A stretch of DNA of 34,009 nt from Allomyces macrogynus ATCC 38327 (GCA_000151295.1 GG745351.1:490767-524775), one strand, 5' to 3'. Positions 9,323 to 22,759 are shown, numbered from the stretch's first letter. Numbers and translations are program-made. Notes: a model not told the origin generated them from the sequence alone.

Positions 9323-10889
9323 ATGTCCGAGAAGCTGAGCCTCCGTCACACCCTTGAGGGTATGGCCCTCTCCTCTACCGCTCTCGAATCGAAATCAACG
9401 ACCCTTGACCGATTTTCGGCAGCGATGGTGTTGCTGTCGGTGCCGGGGTGAGGGTGGGCACGGCCATCCATCCGTTTCCGATACCCGACCATTTTCAACG
9501 ACGGCAACCCACCGAATCCGCACACACCATGAATATGATCGCTCACCACTGAAACGACGACCGTCACTCCCCGCAACCCAACGTTCAGGCCACCGCGGCT
9601 GGGTCACGGCCGTCGCCACGACGCCCGAGGCGCCCGAGCTCCTGCTCTCGGCGTCTCGTGACAAGACGCTGCTCATCTGGCAGCTGACCCGCGATGCGAC
9701 CAACTACGGTATCGCTCGCCGTGCGCTCACGGGCCACAACCACTTCGTCGAGGAGATCGCCATCTCGTCGGACGGCCAGTTTGCGCTGTCGGCGTCGTGG
9801 GACAAGACCCTGCGTCTGTGGGACCTGAACACGGGCAAGACGACGCGCCGCTTTGTTGGCCACACGAACGACGTCCTCTCGGTCTCGTTCTCGGCTGACA
9901 ACCGCCAGATTGTTTCGGGCTCGCGCGACAAGTCGATCAAGCTCTGGAACACGCTCGGCGAGTGCAAGTTCAACATCACCGACGCTCACGCTGAGTGGGT
10001 TTCGTGCGTGCGCTTCTCGCCCAACCCGTCGAACCCGATCATCATCTCGTCGGGCTGGGACAAGTTCGTCAAGGTATGCCTCTTTATTTTGCTCGGTTTT
10101 CGATCAATTTTGCGCTTTGGCGAGCGATATTGCGCGAAAATGGTGGCTGTCGCAGCGATTTTCGGTTGCTCGGATTGTTTTCGCGTCTCTGAGTTGAGCA
10201 CGCCTTTGTGCGGCCGACAACGAGAGTGGACATGATGGCATTTGAATATTTGCTACTTCAGATGGGGCCGAGGGCCCTTATGAGACAGGAAATCCACAAT
10301 TATTTGCTGATTCCACGCTTGCGACTCCCCGCAAACCGGAATTCGTTTGTGATTGCTGCCTTATCTTTTCGCCCTGTCTACGCCGCTGCCGCCAGGTCGT
10401 CTGTGCTCGACGCGGATCACTCACTTTTTCGACCTTCCTTGAACTTCCTAGGTCTGGGACCTGACCAAGTGCAAGCTGCGCACGAACCACATTGGCCACA
10501 AGGCCTACATCAACTCGATCACCATCTCGCCCGACGGCTCGCTGTGCGCTTCGGGCGGCAAGGACGGCATCCCGATGCTGTGGGACCTGAACGACGGCAA
10601 GCACCTCTACTCGCTCGAGCAGGGTGAGGAGATCCACGCGCTGTGTTTCTCGCCGAACCGCTACTGGCTCTGCGCCGCGACGGCCTCGGGCATCCGCATC
10701 TGGGACCTGCAGACCAAGACGCTTGTTGACGAGGCTAAGGTCGAGGACCTGACCGTCTCGGGCGAGGACGCCAAGGTTTCGTACGTCAACACGGTGCCGC
10801 TGTCGCTCGCCTGGTCGGCTGACGGCCAGACGCTCTTCGCGGGCTACGACGACAACAAGATCCGCGTCTGGGAGCTGTCGTCGATCTAA
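9323..10889 (+). CDS. RACK1 / Asc1 / Cpc2 ribosome-associated WD40 protein
   Basis: RACK1 is a seven-bladed WD40 scaffold on the 40S ribosomal subunit that links translation to kinase signalling. Exons are 9323-9359 ([13 protein letters not shown] start), 9589-10073 and 10452-10889, giving 319 aa, the normal size. Introns are 9360-9588 (GTATGG..CAG, phase 1) and 10074-10451 (GTATGC..TAG, phase 0). Blades are easily read: [63 protein letters not shown], then [21 protein letters not shown] repeat after the second intron, and VWELSSI at the end. The two introns (229 and 378 bp) are far longer than the ~70 bp norm here; the second hosts a box C/D snoRNA. Codon use is strongly biased to C/G third positions, as expected of a highly expressed gene. 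Confidence 0.97.
10226..10316 (+). ncRNA. Box C/D snoRNA U24 (snR24) in RACK1 intron 2
   Basis: A complete C/D snoRNA layout is visible. A terminal stem GTGGA (10226-10230) pairs with TCCAC (10312-10316). Box C is ATGATGG (10232-10238, one base off consensus), box D is CTGA (10307-10310), a D'-like CAGA is at 10259-10262, and a C'-like TATGAGA follows near 10280. Between D' and C' lies a short hairpin, GGGCC with GGCCC. The guide before D' contains AATATTTGCTACTTCAGATG, which matches my recollection of yeast snR24 and resembles human U24; it is complementary to a conserved large-subunit rRNA segment containing AGCAAATATTC, so it should guide 2'-O-methylation there. In S. cerevisiae snR24 is likewise in the intron of ASC1, the RACK1 gene. 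The second guide, before box D, is not clearly conserved. Confidence 0.85.
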
Positions 10890-12021
10890 GGACCTGACGG
10901 TGTGCTGCGCGATGGGACGAGGGTCTGCGGGATAGATGCGGATGCCGTGTTGTTGGTTGCGAAATACATAGTGCCAAGGCACGGCGGCCGCGGAGCGTGC
11001 CGCGGGCCTTTTTCGGCAGACGTTTTTGCTTCGTTTTGCGCTTGAACGGTGTGTCATCGCGGTTTTGTTGTCGCCGTTGTCGCCCGTGTCGAAGCTGGGC
11101 TTTCACTGAAGTCAGGTTGAGATCTGGTCCCAGCCCGCATCGCCTTCCTCCAAAGCGAAACATGCCTGAGAACACGAAGCCGGTGCTTCCGCGTATTGCG
11201 GATCGTGCTCGGGCCCATTGGCCCTGCCCTTCCGCTGGGCGCGTGCGACCACGTCGACTATGATCAACTCGCCCAGCCTCCGGCAACGCAGCAGCTCTAC
11301 TTCCACGATGCTCGCCACGACCGGCCGATAGCACGCGATGACCACGTGCAAGCGGCTGCACTCAGTGCACTCGCGCTCGAGCTGCGGCGGAGCGAGGCCG
11401 CCGCTCTGAAACACGCGCCAACCACCACCGACCATTCCCTGCTTGGCCGTGAAGTGAGAGCACCTTGACCGTACCCGCCAAGGTCCTGCGCACTGTTTGT
11501 GAGATGACCCGACCAGCGCGTCACACCGCGTCGCCAGCCATAATCGCGTCTCATCAGCCAAAGGAGGCGCCGTCCGTGCACCGTCGCATGCAGCTCGGTT
11601 ACTCCATTGATGGACGCGATGAGTTTGGGTCACCATTCACGCCGAAAAGTGCACACGAACACCGGGTGGAGAAGAACACGGAGACGACGACCTCCACCTG
11701 CCAGCAGCGATCATTGGATGAATCGCACCCGACAGTGGCGGAACCCCGGAATGCGGTCGACATGTCCGCGCGAGGCGCGCGCGCACAAGGGAACGCGCGC
11801 CACGTCCGCTCCGACGCGCTCACGTTCTACCCGACCCGATGCACCGACCTAGGGAGGGGCTGCCGACAACAGCGGTGCATCGCGTGCGTCAGCGCCTCCC
11901 CGACCAGGTATAAAACGGCGCGCCCGCCCCGCACCCGGTTCTCGCTCTTCGTGTCCATCGATCCGCTCCGGCTCTCGACTCTAGCGACCCTCCCCACCCA
12001 CGCTCCCGCCCATCCACCGCC
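10890..12021. other. Intergenic region, metallothionein promoter
   Basis: No supportable gene lies between the RACK1 stop and the small Cys-rich gene; open frames here have no recognisable features. The downstream half contains several TGCRCNC-like motifs (11357, 11366, 11487, 11650) and ends with a good TATA box and leader. Confidence 0.55.
11909..11915 (+). promoter_or_regulatory. TATA box of the metallothionein-like gene
   Basis: TATAAAA lies 113 bases before the ATG at 12022, followed about 30 bases on by a pyrimidine-rich leader (TCTCGCTCTTCG-type sequence). Placement fits a core promoter with a leader of roughly 80 bases. Confidence 0.65.
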
Positions 12022-12349
12022 ATGTGCAACAACTGCGCTGACTGCAAGAAGTGCGTGTCCGCGTCGAGCTCGTCGGCGTGCAACGCGCACACGCGACGCG
12101 CCCCCCTTCTGCCTCCACGCGACTGACGCGTTCCGATCGGTCGTGCGCGTGTAGGGCTGGCTGCTGCCAGACGGCTCAGGCCTGCAACTGCTCGTGCAAG
12201 GGCTGCGGCACCGCCGCGCCGGCGCCCGCCGCCTGCACGTGCTCGCACACCCCCCGTAGTACGTTTCTTCTCGCTCTCGCGCACGCGATCCCCCTTCGTG
12301 GTGGCTGGTTTCTGACGCCTGTCGCGTCCCGTTCGTGTTTGCAGAGTGA
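12022..12349 (+). CDS. Metallothionein-like Cys-rich protein
   Basis: This tiny gene encodes 47 aa with 12 cysteines, no aromatic residues and a single His, the composition of a metallothionein that binds Cu, Zn or Cd through thiolates in the cytosol. Proposed exons are 12022-12056, 12155-12258 and 12345-12349, with introns 12057-12154 (GTCCGC..TAG, phase 2) and 12259-12344 (GTACGT..CAG, phase 1). Cys spacing starts C-x2-C-x2-C-x2-C (MCNNCADCKKC), then CC, then C-x-C-x-C-x2-C (CNCSCKGC), an Ala/Pro linker, and a final C-x-C (CTCSH). An alternative donor at 12256 would change only the last residues (Q instead of RK). Upstream are a TATA box and possible metal-response-like motifs. No close named relative comes to mind, so family membership rests on composition and spacing. 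It is too short and split for simple ORF detection. Confidence 0.75.
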
Positions 12350-13133
12350 GCGCCTTGACGCCCTCGCGCCAAGCAAGTAAAACCCCGTAGTGCCGGCCCC
12401 CGGCGGCCGATGGCGACCTGACCGACAAGACGAGAAAGTGAGCTGATGGAGTTTGCATGCCGTGTTTGTACACGTTGATTGAAGACGAGGAATGTATCAA
12501 ATATACCGAGTGTGGCGAGAAAAACTTGACGTTGCTGGTTGATTAAAAGAGCATCAAACGTTGAATGGCGTTGCAGTCAGGGCCGCGTCGGCGTAGTGTG
12601 AGTTGAACCTTATAAACCCAGTCTTCATCGTTCCTGTGCTGCTTTGCTGGAAGATGCCAGCTGGTCGGTACCGGGTCGAGATGGTGGAGTGCATGTCCAC
12701 GTCAAATCCGAGCCTCATCTGACTTGTCGTCCAGCGCGACATGACAGCAAAGAAATCAACCGCCATCAATCGCCAAGACCGCGGACCATTCTGCTGCACG
12801 TCGTCGTCCTTATTGCAGCCACGGGGCCTGCCGCAATGTCTTCCATAGTTTCCATTAATCGCGGTCCTCTACCTTCAGCACACGCCGGGCTTCTACCAAC
12901 GACGACAGCCCGACCCGACCCCGTTGGCTCCAACAGCAACTTCCTTCATACAGGCAGCAGCAGCGGCGGCGGCAGCATAGCCGATCGCGGCTATATTCCA
13001 ATAAGCAGGTCGAACCGCATCAACGACAAGTCCAGCATCAACGTGCATCCAGCCATCCACAATCGGGTCAGCGGGAGCTGCAGGCGGAAGGAAAGGAGCT
13101 CGCAACGACCAGGACGGCGACAACGCTCTCACG
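12350..13133. other. Intergenic region with TATA box
   Basis: This holds the 3' flank of the metallothionein-like gene (ATTAAA at 12542-12547) and the upstream region of the WD40-like gene, with TATAAA at 12611-12616. A frame from 12836 (MSSIVSINRG) is open but compositionally poor and in a different frame from the next gene; I could not join it by a convincing intron. Confidence 0.5.
12611..12616 (+). promoter_or_regulatory. TATA box upstream of the WD40-like gene
   Basis: TATAAA within CTTATAAACCC lies in an otherwise unexplained gap and points toward the WD40-like gene. If used, the leader would be about 490 bases and contain upstream ATGs, so an unseen 5' exon or intron is possible. Confidence 0.4.
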
Positions 13134-15533
13134 ATGACCGTGGATGGGCTTGCGCTTCACAGCTTTGGCGCGGCGGCCAGTGCGGTGATGACCATTGCTG
13201 CCGCCCTTACTGCCCACATCGACGATATGATGGATCATTCCAACGTGCACCCGCCCGAAGTCGACTCGCACCCGTCTCCGAATCCACCCAAGGCCGTTAA
13301 CCCGTCCTTGCTGCCGCCAATGTCCTTACCGGCCTTATCGCGCGCATACCACGCCGACTCCCCGCCTCCTGCCTCATCGGCCTGTCTGATTCTGGACCTG
13401 AACTCGGACCAGCCGCTTCCTGCCTCGCTGAAGTTTGACGACCTCCCACTGCTGGTGCAGCATCAGCTGATTGTCGCAAGGTGCTTAGCTGCGCAACCCG
13501 ACGGCCCCCCGGGTTTGTCGATTGTGCACCTGCCCTACCAACCCGACGCATCGTTCGACCCGCTCGAATTTGGCGATTTCCATGTGCCGTTTACGCTGTA
13601 CGAGCGCAACCATCTGCTCCCGCTTGCCGTACACCTTGAATCCACCACCGAGCCCGATCAGAAACTGCGCGTGCCCGTCAAGCGTCTCCCCAATCTTCCG
13701 CTTCGAAGCCGCGACGACATTTTACGCGCGCTCTCGGATCTCGTCGAAGATGCTGCTGCGCACATTCACTTCACAGTGCCGCCCGGGCGCGTGAAGAGGA
13801 TGCGGGTGCGTGTTCCGCAGCTGGCGACGACGACTGTTCATCACGACGGGTCTGTGACACGACGACCGTTACCGCCGGGTTCTGGTCTCCCGCTGACTCT
13901 CTTGCGCCGGCGTGCCGCTGGCGGGACGGTCGGCCCGACTGACTGGGCGCGGATGCGCGTTTTGGCGCTGAAAGAGGTGGGCAAGGTGCAGGCTAGCTGT
14001 GGCGAAGTGAATGTGATGCGATTTGTGGACAAGTTGCGCATCGCGTATGTTTCCTCCCATTCTCTCGACCCTCTTGCTTGCTGCTCTTCGCCGCCAATAG
14101 CCACCGTCTCGCCATTGGCACACAGCGCCGACCAACCAGCGCGACCCGGGTAACCCACCCGTGCACCGGTCGTTTCGATACGTGCAAGTCGATCCGGACC
14201 ACCCACCGCTTGCCGGCCGGTTTGTCGCCGACGCGACGGAAGCCACTGTCGTGCGCGATAATCGCGTCATTGTCGGTGCCAAGGACGGCGCCGCCACGCT
14301 GGTCGATGCCGTGACGGGCGAGATATTGCACGAATGGTCGCCGGTCGCGCACCCCTTGGAGCTCGGCGTCTACGACTTTGCCGCATATGCGGTCAAGGAC
14401 GTGGTTGTGCACCACATTCAGAATCACATTTCTGCGGCTGCGTATCTGGACGGGTACGTTGCGGTGATGTCTGTGGTTTGAAGTTGAATCGCGCAGATGT
14501 CCTGATTGCCATGCTTTCGCTTGGACTTCCAGCTCGATTGCCTTCTTCGACACGGAGCGCTTCGGAACATTTGTCTTCCCGCTCCGGCTCCCCGGGCCCG
14601 CGATGCGCATCGTGTTCGGCCACGGCGCCAGCAACAACTACCTGTTTGTCGGCACGGCGCGCCGCACGCAGTCGCACCGGCGGGACGCGATGCCGGCCGG
14701 CATTTACTGCGTCAATTGGGCAAGGGGCGAGTTCGAACCGCCCGCGGAGATTCCGCCACGCCCGCATTTCCCGGTCAAGAACTGCGACGTGGCCGGTCTC
14801 GCGCTCAACCCGACGGGCGACTTGCTCGTCGCGGTAACCTACTCGAACTTGACACGGGCAAGGGGGACGGCATGATTCTCGTGCTCCAGGTCCCGGAGCT
14901 GGAGGTCGTGCGCGAGTGATACGGCAACCCGCTCGGCGTCCTTCCGCACGACGGTACGCACCCGCTTTTCTGTCGCCGCGATCTTCTCCACCCCACCATC
15001 TCATTGCACGTCCTTCGCTAGACGCGTCGACCAACGTTGACGACATGCACCGCAGCGACGGCGTGACCGACGCGACCTGGCACCGCGCCTCATCGCTGCT
15101 CGTGACGACGAGCGCAGCCGACGACACGGTGCGGTTCTGGGACGTGGCCAAACTCGATCCGAACAGGCATGGCGAGCGGTCACGGACCGCGCGCAGCGCA
15201 CACGACTGGTTCCCGGACCTCGACGCGCGCGACGCGCTCGTGCACGTGCTTCACCTGAACCACGGGCCCGGCTTGCGGCTGGCGATTGCCCCCGACGAAA
15301 TGACGCTTGTCGCGGGGACCAGTTCCGGCGCGGTCATGTTTACGGGGCAACCGCTGACCGACCACGTGGAGGTGCCCACGGGCGTCGACGACGAGAACAA
15401 CGGCGACGACGGCGCCATGGATGTGGACGTGCCGGCCGGGCAGCAGCCGCCACCGGTACCGGCGAATCCGGGCGTCGACGATCACGACGATGCGGACCCA
15501 TGGCCGCGGACGGTGCTCGTGATGCCAGCGTAA
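13134..15533 (+). CDS. WD40-like protein of unknown function, frame disrupted
   Basis: I do not recognise the family. Proposed exons are 13134-14044, 14101-14453, 14533-14953 and 15022-15533, with good introns (GTATGT..TAG, GTACGT..CAG, GTACGC..TAG). The protein would be about 730 aa: an N-terminal ~300-residue region without known motifs (LPLLVQHQLIVARCL, GDFHVPFTLYERNHLLPLAVHLE), then beta-propeller-like blades (RLAIGT, DNRVIVGAKDGAATLVDAVTGEILHEW, SIAFFDTERFGTFVFPL, DVAGLALNPTGDLLVAVTYSNLDTGKG), a clear WD repeat (GVTDATWHRASSLLVTTSAADDTVRFWDV) and an acidic C-terminus. Frame changes by one base are needed near 14110-14150 and near 14845-14855, and an in-frame TGA lies at 14917-14919 before YGNPLGVLPHD. 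These are either base errors or real decay. The start at 13134 is the first ATG of the long frame and is uncertain. Confidence 0.6.
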
Positions 15534-16943
15534 TCGGCGAGGAAGTGAAAATGCACCGTTTGTATGAAGGCTTTGCTGCCGTGCTGGGACCATGATGCTC
15601 GACAGGGTCTTTGGTTATTTGGTAGACTCTCTTCGGCGCAGGCGTCGCTATCGCACTCCACGCTTGTCCTTGGCCGCGATCAGCCAACATCGATTTTGGT
15701 TGGACCAGGGGCGGTTCAATCAAATGATCGTGATGGTGACATATTTTATTGGGGAATGAGCACGCACGGTCGCCCAAGATGGCAAGGGAATGGCACTTGG
15801 CAAGGAATATTCTAGAGGAGCAATGAATTACCGCGTTATGTTCCTCTCCGGCTTCTCCACCTTCTCCACCCTGTCTGGCTGACCACCATGAACATTCTGG
15901 ACGCGGAAATAAGATATAGAAATATCTAGCATGAGGCCCGAACGCGTGAGCAAATCTGTCTTCGACTTGGATCGGCACCATTGAACTGAACGGCATTGAA
16001 TCGTTGCCCGCTGCCCCAGCAAGTTCAAATCAAGGCATATTGCTGCACACAAGTCAGGTGCCTGCAGGGAACGACAGGGTCTACGCCACGCCCGGCCAAG
16101 ATTCTTTTGAGCAGCGCATGATCTTATGACCCAATATTCCCGTTCGAGAAGCAGGATGCATGGAGGGGCGTAATGGGCCTTTGCTGACCATTGGGCTTGC
16201 CGGTCAGGGCTGCACACTCAGCCGCACGCTGGCACGGACGGTCCAACCCAGCCGGCCCATGGTGGCGACGGAATGCGACGGGGCACGTCGTCGCTGTGGG
16301 CCAGCCAAGCAAGCCGGCGGGTTCGGCACGACCTGGTCAAACTTTGTCAGCCCTGCCCCTGCCAGAAACACGGCGCCGTGGCCGCTCACCACCGATTGGG
16401 ATCCCATGTCGTTGCGAGCACGCGCCAGGCGCCCATCGCCCACACCGCCCGCGCCATAATCATTATTACCACCTCCACGACGTCGAGCTCCATTCTCGAC
16501 AGCTCGACCCTCTTCAACCAACGCAACCCCGGAAGAACGTGCTCGTCCTTGCCAACGCTCCAGCGCAGCCATCTCCAGCTCCACCAAACCGACAAGATTG
16601 GCCACGGTCGCATCGCAATCAACCTCTGCGAACTCGAGCTGACGGCGAGCAAAAGGAGCCCGACTTGCCCCAATTTTGGCACGCTGTGCGTACCGCCATC
16701 CGCGCGGGCCCTCCATAAACCGTCCTGCACGGTGAACGAGCGCCCATTCGTGCGCTTTGAAACCGGCGACAAACGCGTCGCTTTGTGAAGCATTGCAGCT
16801 TACCAAACCTCGGCACCGTTCACCAATGAATGGTTCTTGGCCAAGCTTCGCAGTTGGTCAGAACGTTTCCGCGACGAGAACAGTCTCGGAACGGCTGCTT
16901 GACCGAGTCGCCTGTCGAGCATTCTCCGAGCGGCCGGCCCAAT
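15534..16943. other. Intergenic region
   Basis: About 1.4 kb between the WD40-like gene and the kinase gene. The part from 15540 to 16160 is visibly richer in A+T than the coding regions. I see no gene, RNA or repeat I can support; the kinase promoter must lie in the later part. Confidence 0.5.
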
Positions 16944-19263
16944 ATGCTCTCTTCCTCTCCTCTTCCCGCATCGTCGGCCCTGTCTCCCGCTGCTACCCCA
17001 CGCCCGTGGCAGAATCTGCTCCAAGCCAAGCGTACCAACTCGTCGCGTTCCCGTGCTGCCCGCTCCATGTCGCCGCCCGCCTTCCGCCCGCCACTGTTCA
17101 TGGGCAGCGACGTGGCCGCACCCGCCTCGGCCGTATCGTCACCCGTCCTCGCGCCGTCGCTCGCCGGTGCCGACAGCTTCATGGTCGACGACCCGCTGAC
17201 CATCGAGGACGATGACGGGCCCGGCGGCATTTTCGGAGCACCTCTGCCCGCCGCCGCCGCTGCTGCCACGCCGCAAAAGAAGTTTACGCTCGCGCGATTG
17301 CTGAAGCGACGGCCATCAGCCGGCACGTTCGCGCTCGACAGCGGACTGGACGCGTCGGCATCTTCGTCTTCCTATTCCACGTCGCCACGGTCGTCGATTT
17401 CGTCACATGGGCCCGCTGCCAAGCTGCGCGCGCTCGTACCATCGCGGCGCAACACGAACACGAGCCAGGCCCCGCCCATGCCCATGGAAACGACCAAATC
17501 GTCGTCGTCGTCGTCCTCTTCTTCCTCCTCCTCGTCGGTGCCCGGTGCCAATGACCCGCTGCCGCCGCCCCCGCCGGTGCCAGTCGGTAAAGACCGCAGT
17601 CGGCTCGGGTCGTTTTCGCTCCCAACGCGTCGCGCGCGTCGTGCGAGTTTCCACGGCATGTACGCGGCGCACGCGGCGGCCGAGCAGGCCGGTGCCGTCC
17701 CGTGGCCCAAGCCAGGGTGTGACGGCGAGGTTTTCTCTAACGAGCTCGACGATTACGAGATCAACGACACGATTGGTACGGTCTTGTTGCTGGGCTTTCA
17801 GCGGTCGTTGTGCCTGTGATGACAGCCGGGAACTACCGGGCGTACGCGAAACGTGGCACGAGTTGCGCCGTTGCGGCTCACAGCACGGGTGGGCTGAGCT
17901 TGAACAGTGCACCGAGCCGAAACTCACTCTCACTCTTACGCCGCGACGCCATAGGTTACGGCGCCTCGGCCCATGTTGTGCTGGCCACTTACCGCGCGAC
18001 CGACGCGCCCGTCGCGCTCAAGGTCGTCGACCTGGACCGGTTCGAGCGGTGCCAGATCGAGGAGCTGCGCAAGGAGATTCAGGTCATGTCGCTCTGCCGG
18101 CACCCGCACCTCGTGCCCGTCTACCGGTCATTTGTCGCGGCCGACAACCATCTCTACTTGGTTATGCCGCTGCGCACGGCCGGGTCGATCAACAATGTCA
18201 TGAAGCACTCGTTCCCAAAAGGTCTGCCGGAAGTTGCCATTGCCACGGTCTTGCGGCAAGTTCTCTTGGGCGTGCAGTACCTGCACCAGCACGGCCTGAT
18301 TCACCGCGACTTGAAGGGCGCCAACTTGATGCTCGATCGCGAAACGGGGCTCGTGCAGTTGGGCGATTTTGGCGTGTCGAGCTCCCTGTGCGAGGGCGTG
18401 CACCGCAAGACGCGTCGGTCGTTTGTCGGGTCGCTCCTGTGGATGGCGCCCGAGGTCATGGAGCAGTCTGGAGCTGGTGGCGATACGGTTGGGACCGGTG
18501 GCGTCGGGTACAACACCAAGGCCGATATCTACTCGCTCGGGATCACGGTTCTGGAAATGGCGTATGGTCGCGCGCCGTACGCCGAGTACCCGCCGCTCAA
18601 GGTTTGCCTGCTTGTGGTACGTTTGATTTCTGTCCATTTTTGCGCTTTTTCGCGTCAATTTTGTGCCTTGACTCATCTTTTTTTTTCGCTTCGTCACACC
18701 AGCTCAACAACCCCCCACCGACGCTCAACCGGCAAGCGACGCACTTCAAGTACTCGAGGTCGCTCAAGGACCTTGTCGACGCGTGCCTGATGCGGTCGCC
18801 CGCGCTACGCCCCTCAGCCGACCGCCTTTTGCAAATGGCGTTTTTGAAACGCGCGCGCAAGCCCGAATTCCTCGTCAAGACTCTCGATCTCATGAACATG
18901 CCGGCGCTCACGGCCAGGCGGCCCGAGATCGACCCGTTGGGCAATAACCGCATCGACGCGACCGTCTCGTCAATGTGGGACTTTGACCCGCTGCCTCCAG
19001 CCGCCGCCGCTGGCGGAAGTGCCGAAGACGTGGATTTGGATGGGAGCAGCGACAGCGCCGACGGCGACGTGTCGCCGGGCGTGCGCGTGCACTGGTGCGA
19101 CGAGCCGATTCTGCCCGTGGCCAGTGTCAGCGAGGAGGTGTCGCTCCAAAGCGTGTCGCCGCCGCCGGAACCCGTGTCGAGGGGAGCGGCGACGCCGCGG
19201 CAGCACCCGCCGGAGCGCGTGCCGTCGCTGCCGTGGGTCGACATGTTCAGTGCGAGCGTGTAG
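16944..19263 (+). CDS. STE20-family protein kinase, OSR1/SPAK/Fray-like
   Basis: Exons 16944-17775, 17955-18616 and 18703-19263 join to 684 aa; introns are 17776-17954 (GTACGG..TAG, phase 1) and 18617-18702 (GTACGT..CAG, phase 0). Residues 1-270 are a disordered Ser/Pro/Ala-rich region with a run of 13 Ser. The kinase domain starts DDYEINDTIGYGASAHVVLA (glycine loop), then VALKVVDLD (lysine), IEELRKEIQVMSLCRHPHLVPVY, FPKGLPEVAIATVLRQVL, YLHQHGLIHRDLKGANL (catalytic loop), LGDFGVSSSL, FVGSLLWMAPEV, DIYSLGITVLEMAYGRAPYAEYPPLK. These are features of the germinal-centre OSR1/SPAK (Fray) branch, serine/threonine kinases acting in stress and ion signalling in animals; fungal roles are less known. 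The activation segment has GSLLW where GTPxW is usual. The ~150-residue tail lacks an obvious OSR1 C-terminal docking domain. An alternative in-frame ATG lies at 16830. AATAAA at 19500 may be its poly(A) signal. Confidence 0.9.
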
Positions 19264-20136
19264 GTCGCCACCGGACGCACGTGCTGTCAAGGCCGTCGTG
19301 GCGTTTTGATTGGACGTGGTTTGTTTTTTTGCTTGATTTGGTTTGGCTGGCTTTGAAGTGCTGGAGTAACTGGAGAAGCTGGGGCCGGAACCAGCTTGCG
19401 CCGCGCTGGAGCCGATTGGGTGCGGTTTGCGTTATTTTGTCACCTGCGGCCGCTGGCGGCGCCTTCTCTTTGTAATTATAACCCAAGAGCTCCGCAGCCA
19501 ATAAATGTGCCAGTAGCAGTGAGTGACAATCGTGTCTTGCGGACGCGGCGTGAGCGATCGGGGCGCACTCACGGACTGTTCGGAGCTGAGGGCGGGGCGC
19601 GGCCGGCCGGGCGTAGTCGCTGTCTCGCAGTGGTTGTGTGACTTGACAGCGAGAGACAAGTGTGACAAAGGCATGCCTTCACGTGTGGCCCTGGCGCGAC
19701 CTCCGCTCCGCGACTCCGGGCAACCAAAGTTGGTTCATTTTGCGCCGGGACTGGCCGCAAGAGCAACGACGTGCCGACCCCGCACCGACGCGCCCGAGCC
19801 GGCAAGACGCCCCTGGCTGTCGGCATCGCGACCACGTCAAGCTCGGCATCGACGCCAATCTGTCACTTGCTGCAGCCACTGCAAGACACCCGACGCCGCC
19901 CATTTCCCAGCGCACTTGACCCCCGCCCTTCGTTTCCCAGCCGTAACCTGCTCCGAACCAGAAGTCGGACCCTGCTCCAACGGCGCTGCGCATTCGGGGT
20001 CGTGCTTCCGCTGCGAGTTGTCTGATTACGACACGTCGACACGCTGCACGTGCTGTCCAGGTCAATCTTAATTTCTTTCCGGCTCGGGAAGCGCCGTCCA
20101 CGCGCCTGATTCCAACTTGCGCGTGCCGAAGCCAAT
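19264..20136. other. Intergenic region
   Basis: No supported gene. The left part would be the kinase 3' untranslated region, with AATAAA at 19500-19505; the right part would be the Miro promoter and leader. No clear TATA box is visible. Confidence 0.5.
19500..19505 (+). terminator. Possible poly(A) signal of the kinase gene
   Basis: AATAAA lies 237 bases after the kinase stop codon, at the end of a relatively T-rich stretch. It is the only good hexamer close downstream. Use is not shown by the sequence itself. Confidence 0.4.

Positions 20137-22759
<2,623 letters not shown>

Noticed and set aside
12644..13300. Open frame upstream of the WD40-like gene (including MSSIVSINRG)
   Set aside because: Different frame from the next exon, no intron joins them convincingly, and composition resembles non-coding sequence. 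It remains possible as an unseen 5' exon.
14917..14919. In-frame TGA of the WD40-like gene as selenocysteine or programmed readthrough
   Set aside because: The following bases (TAC) are not a known strong readthrough context, I see no SECIS-like element, and two nearby frame slips make sequence error or decay simpler.
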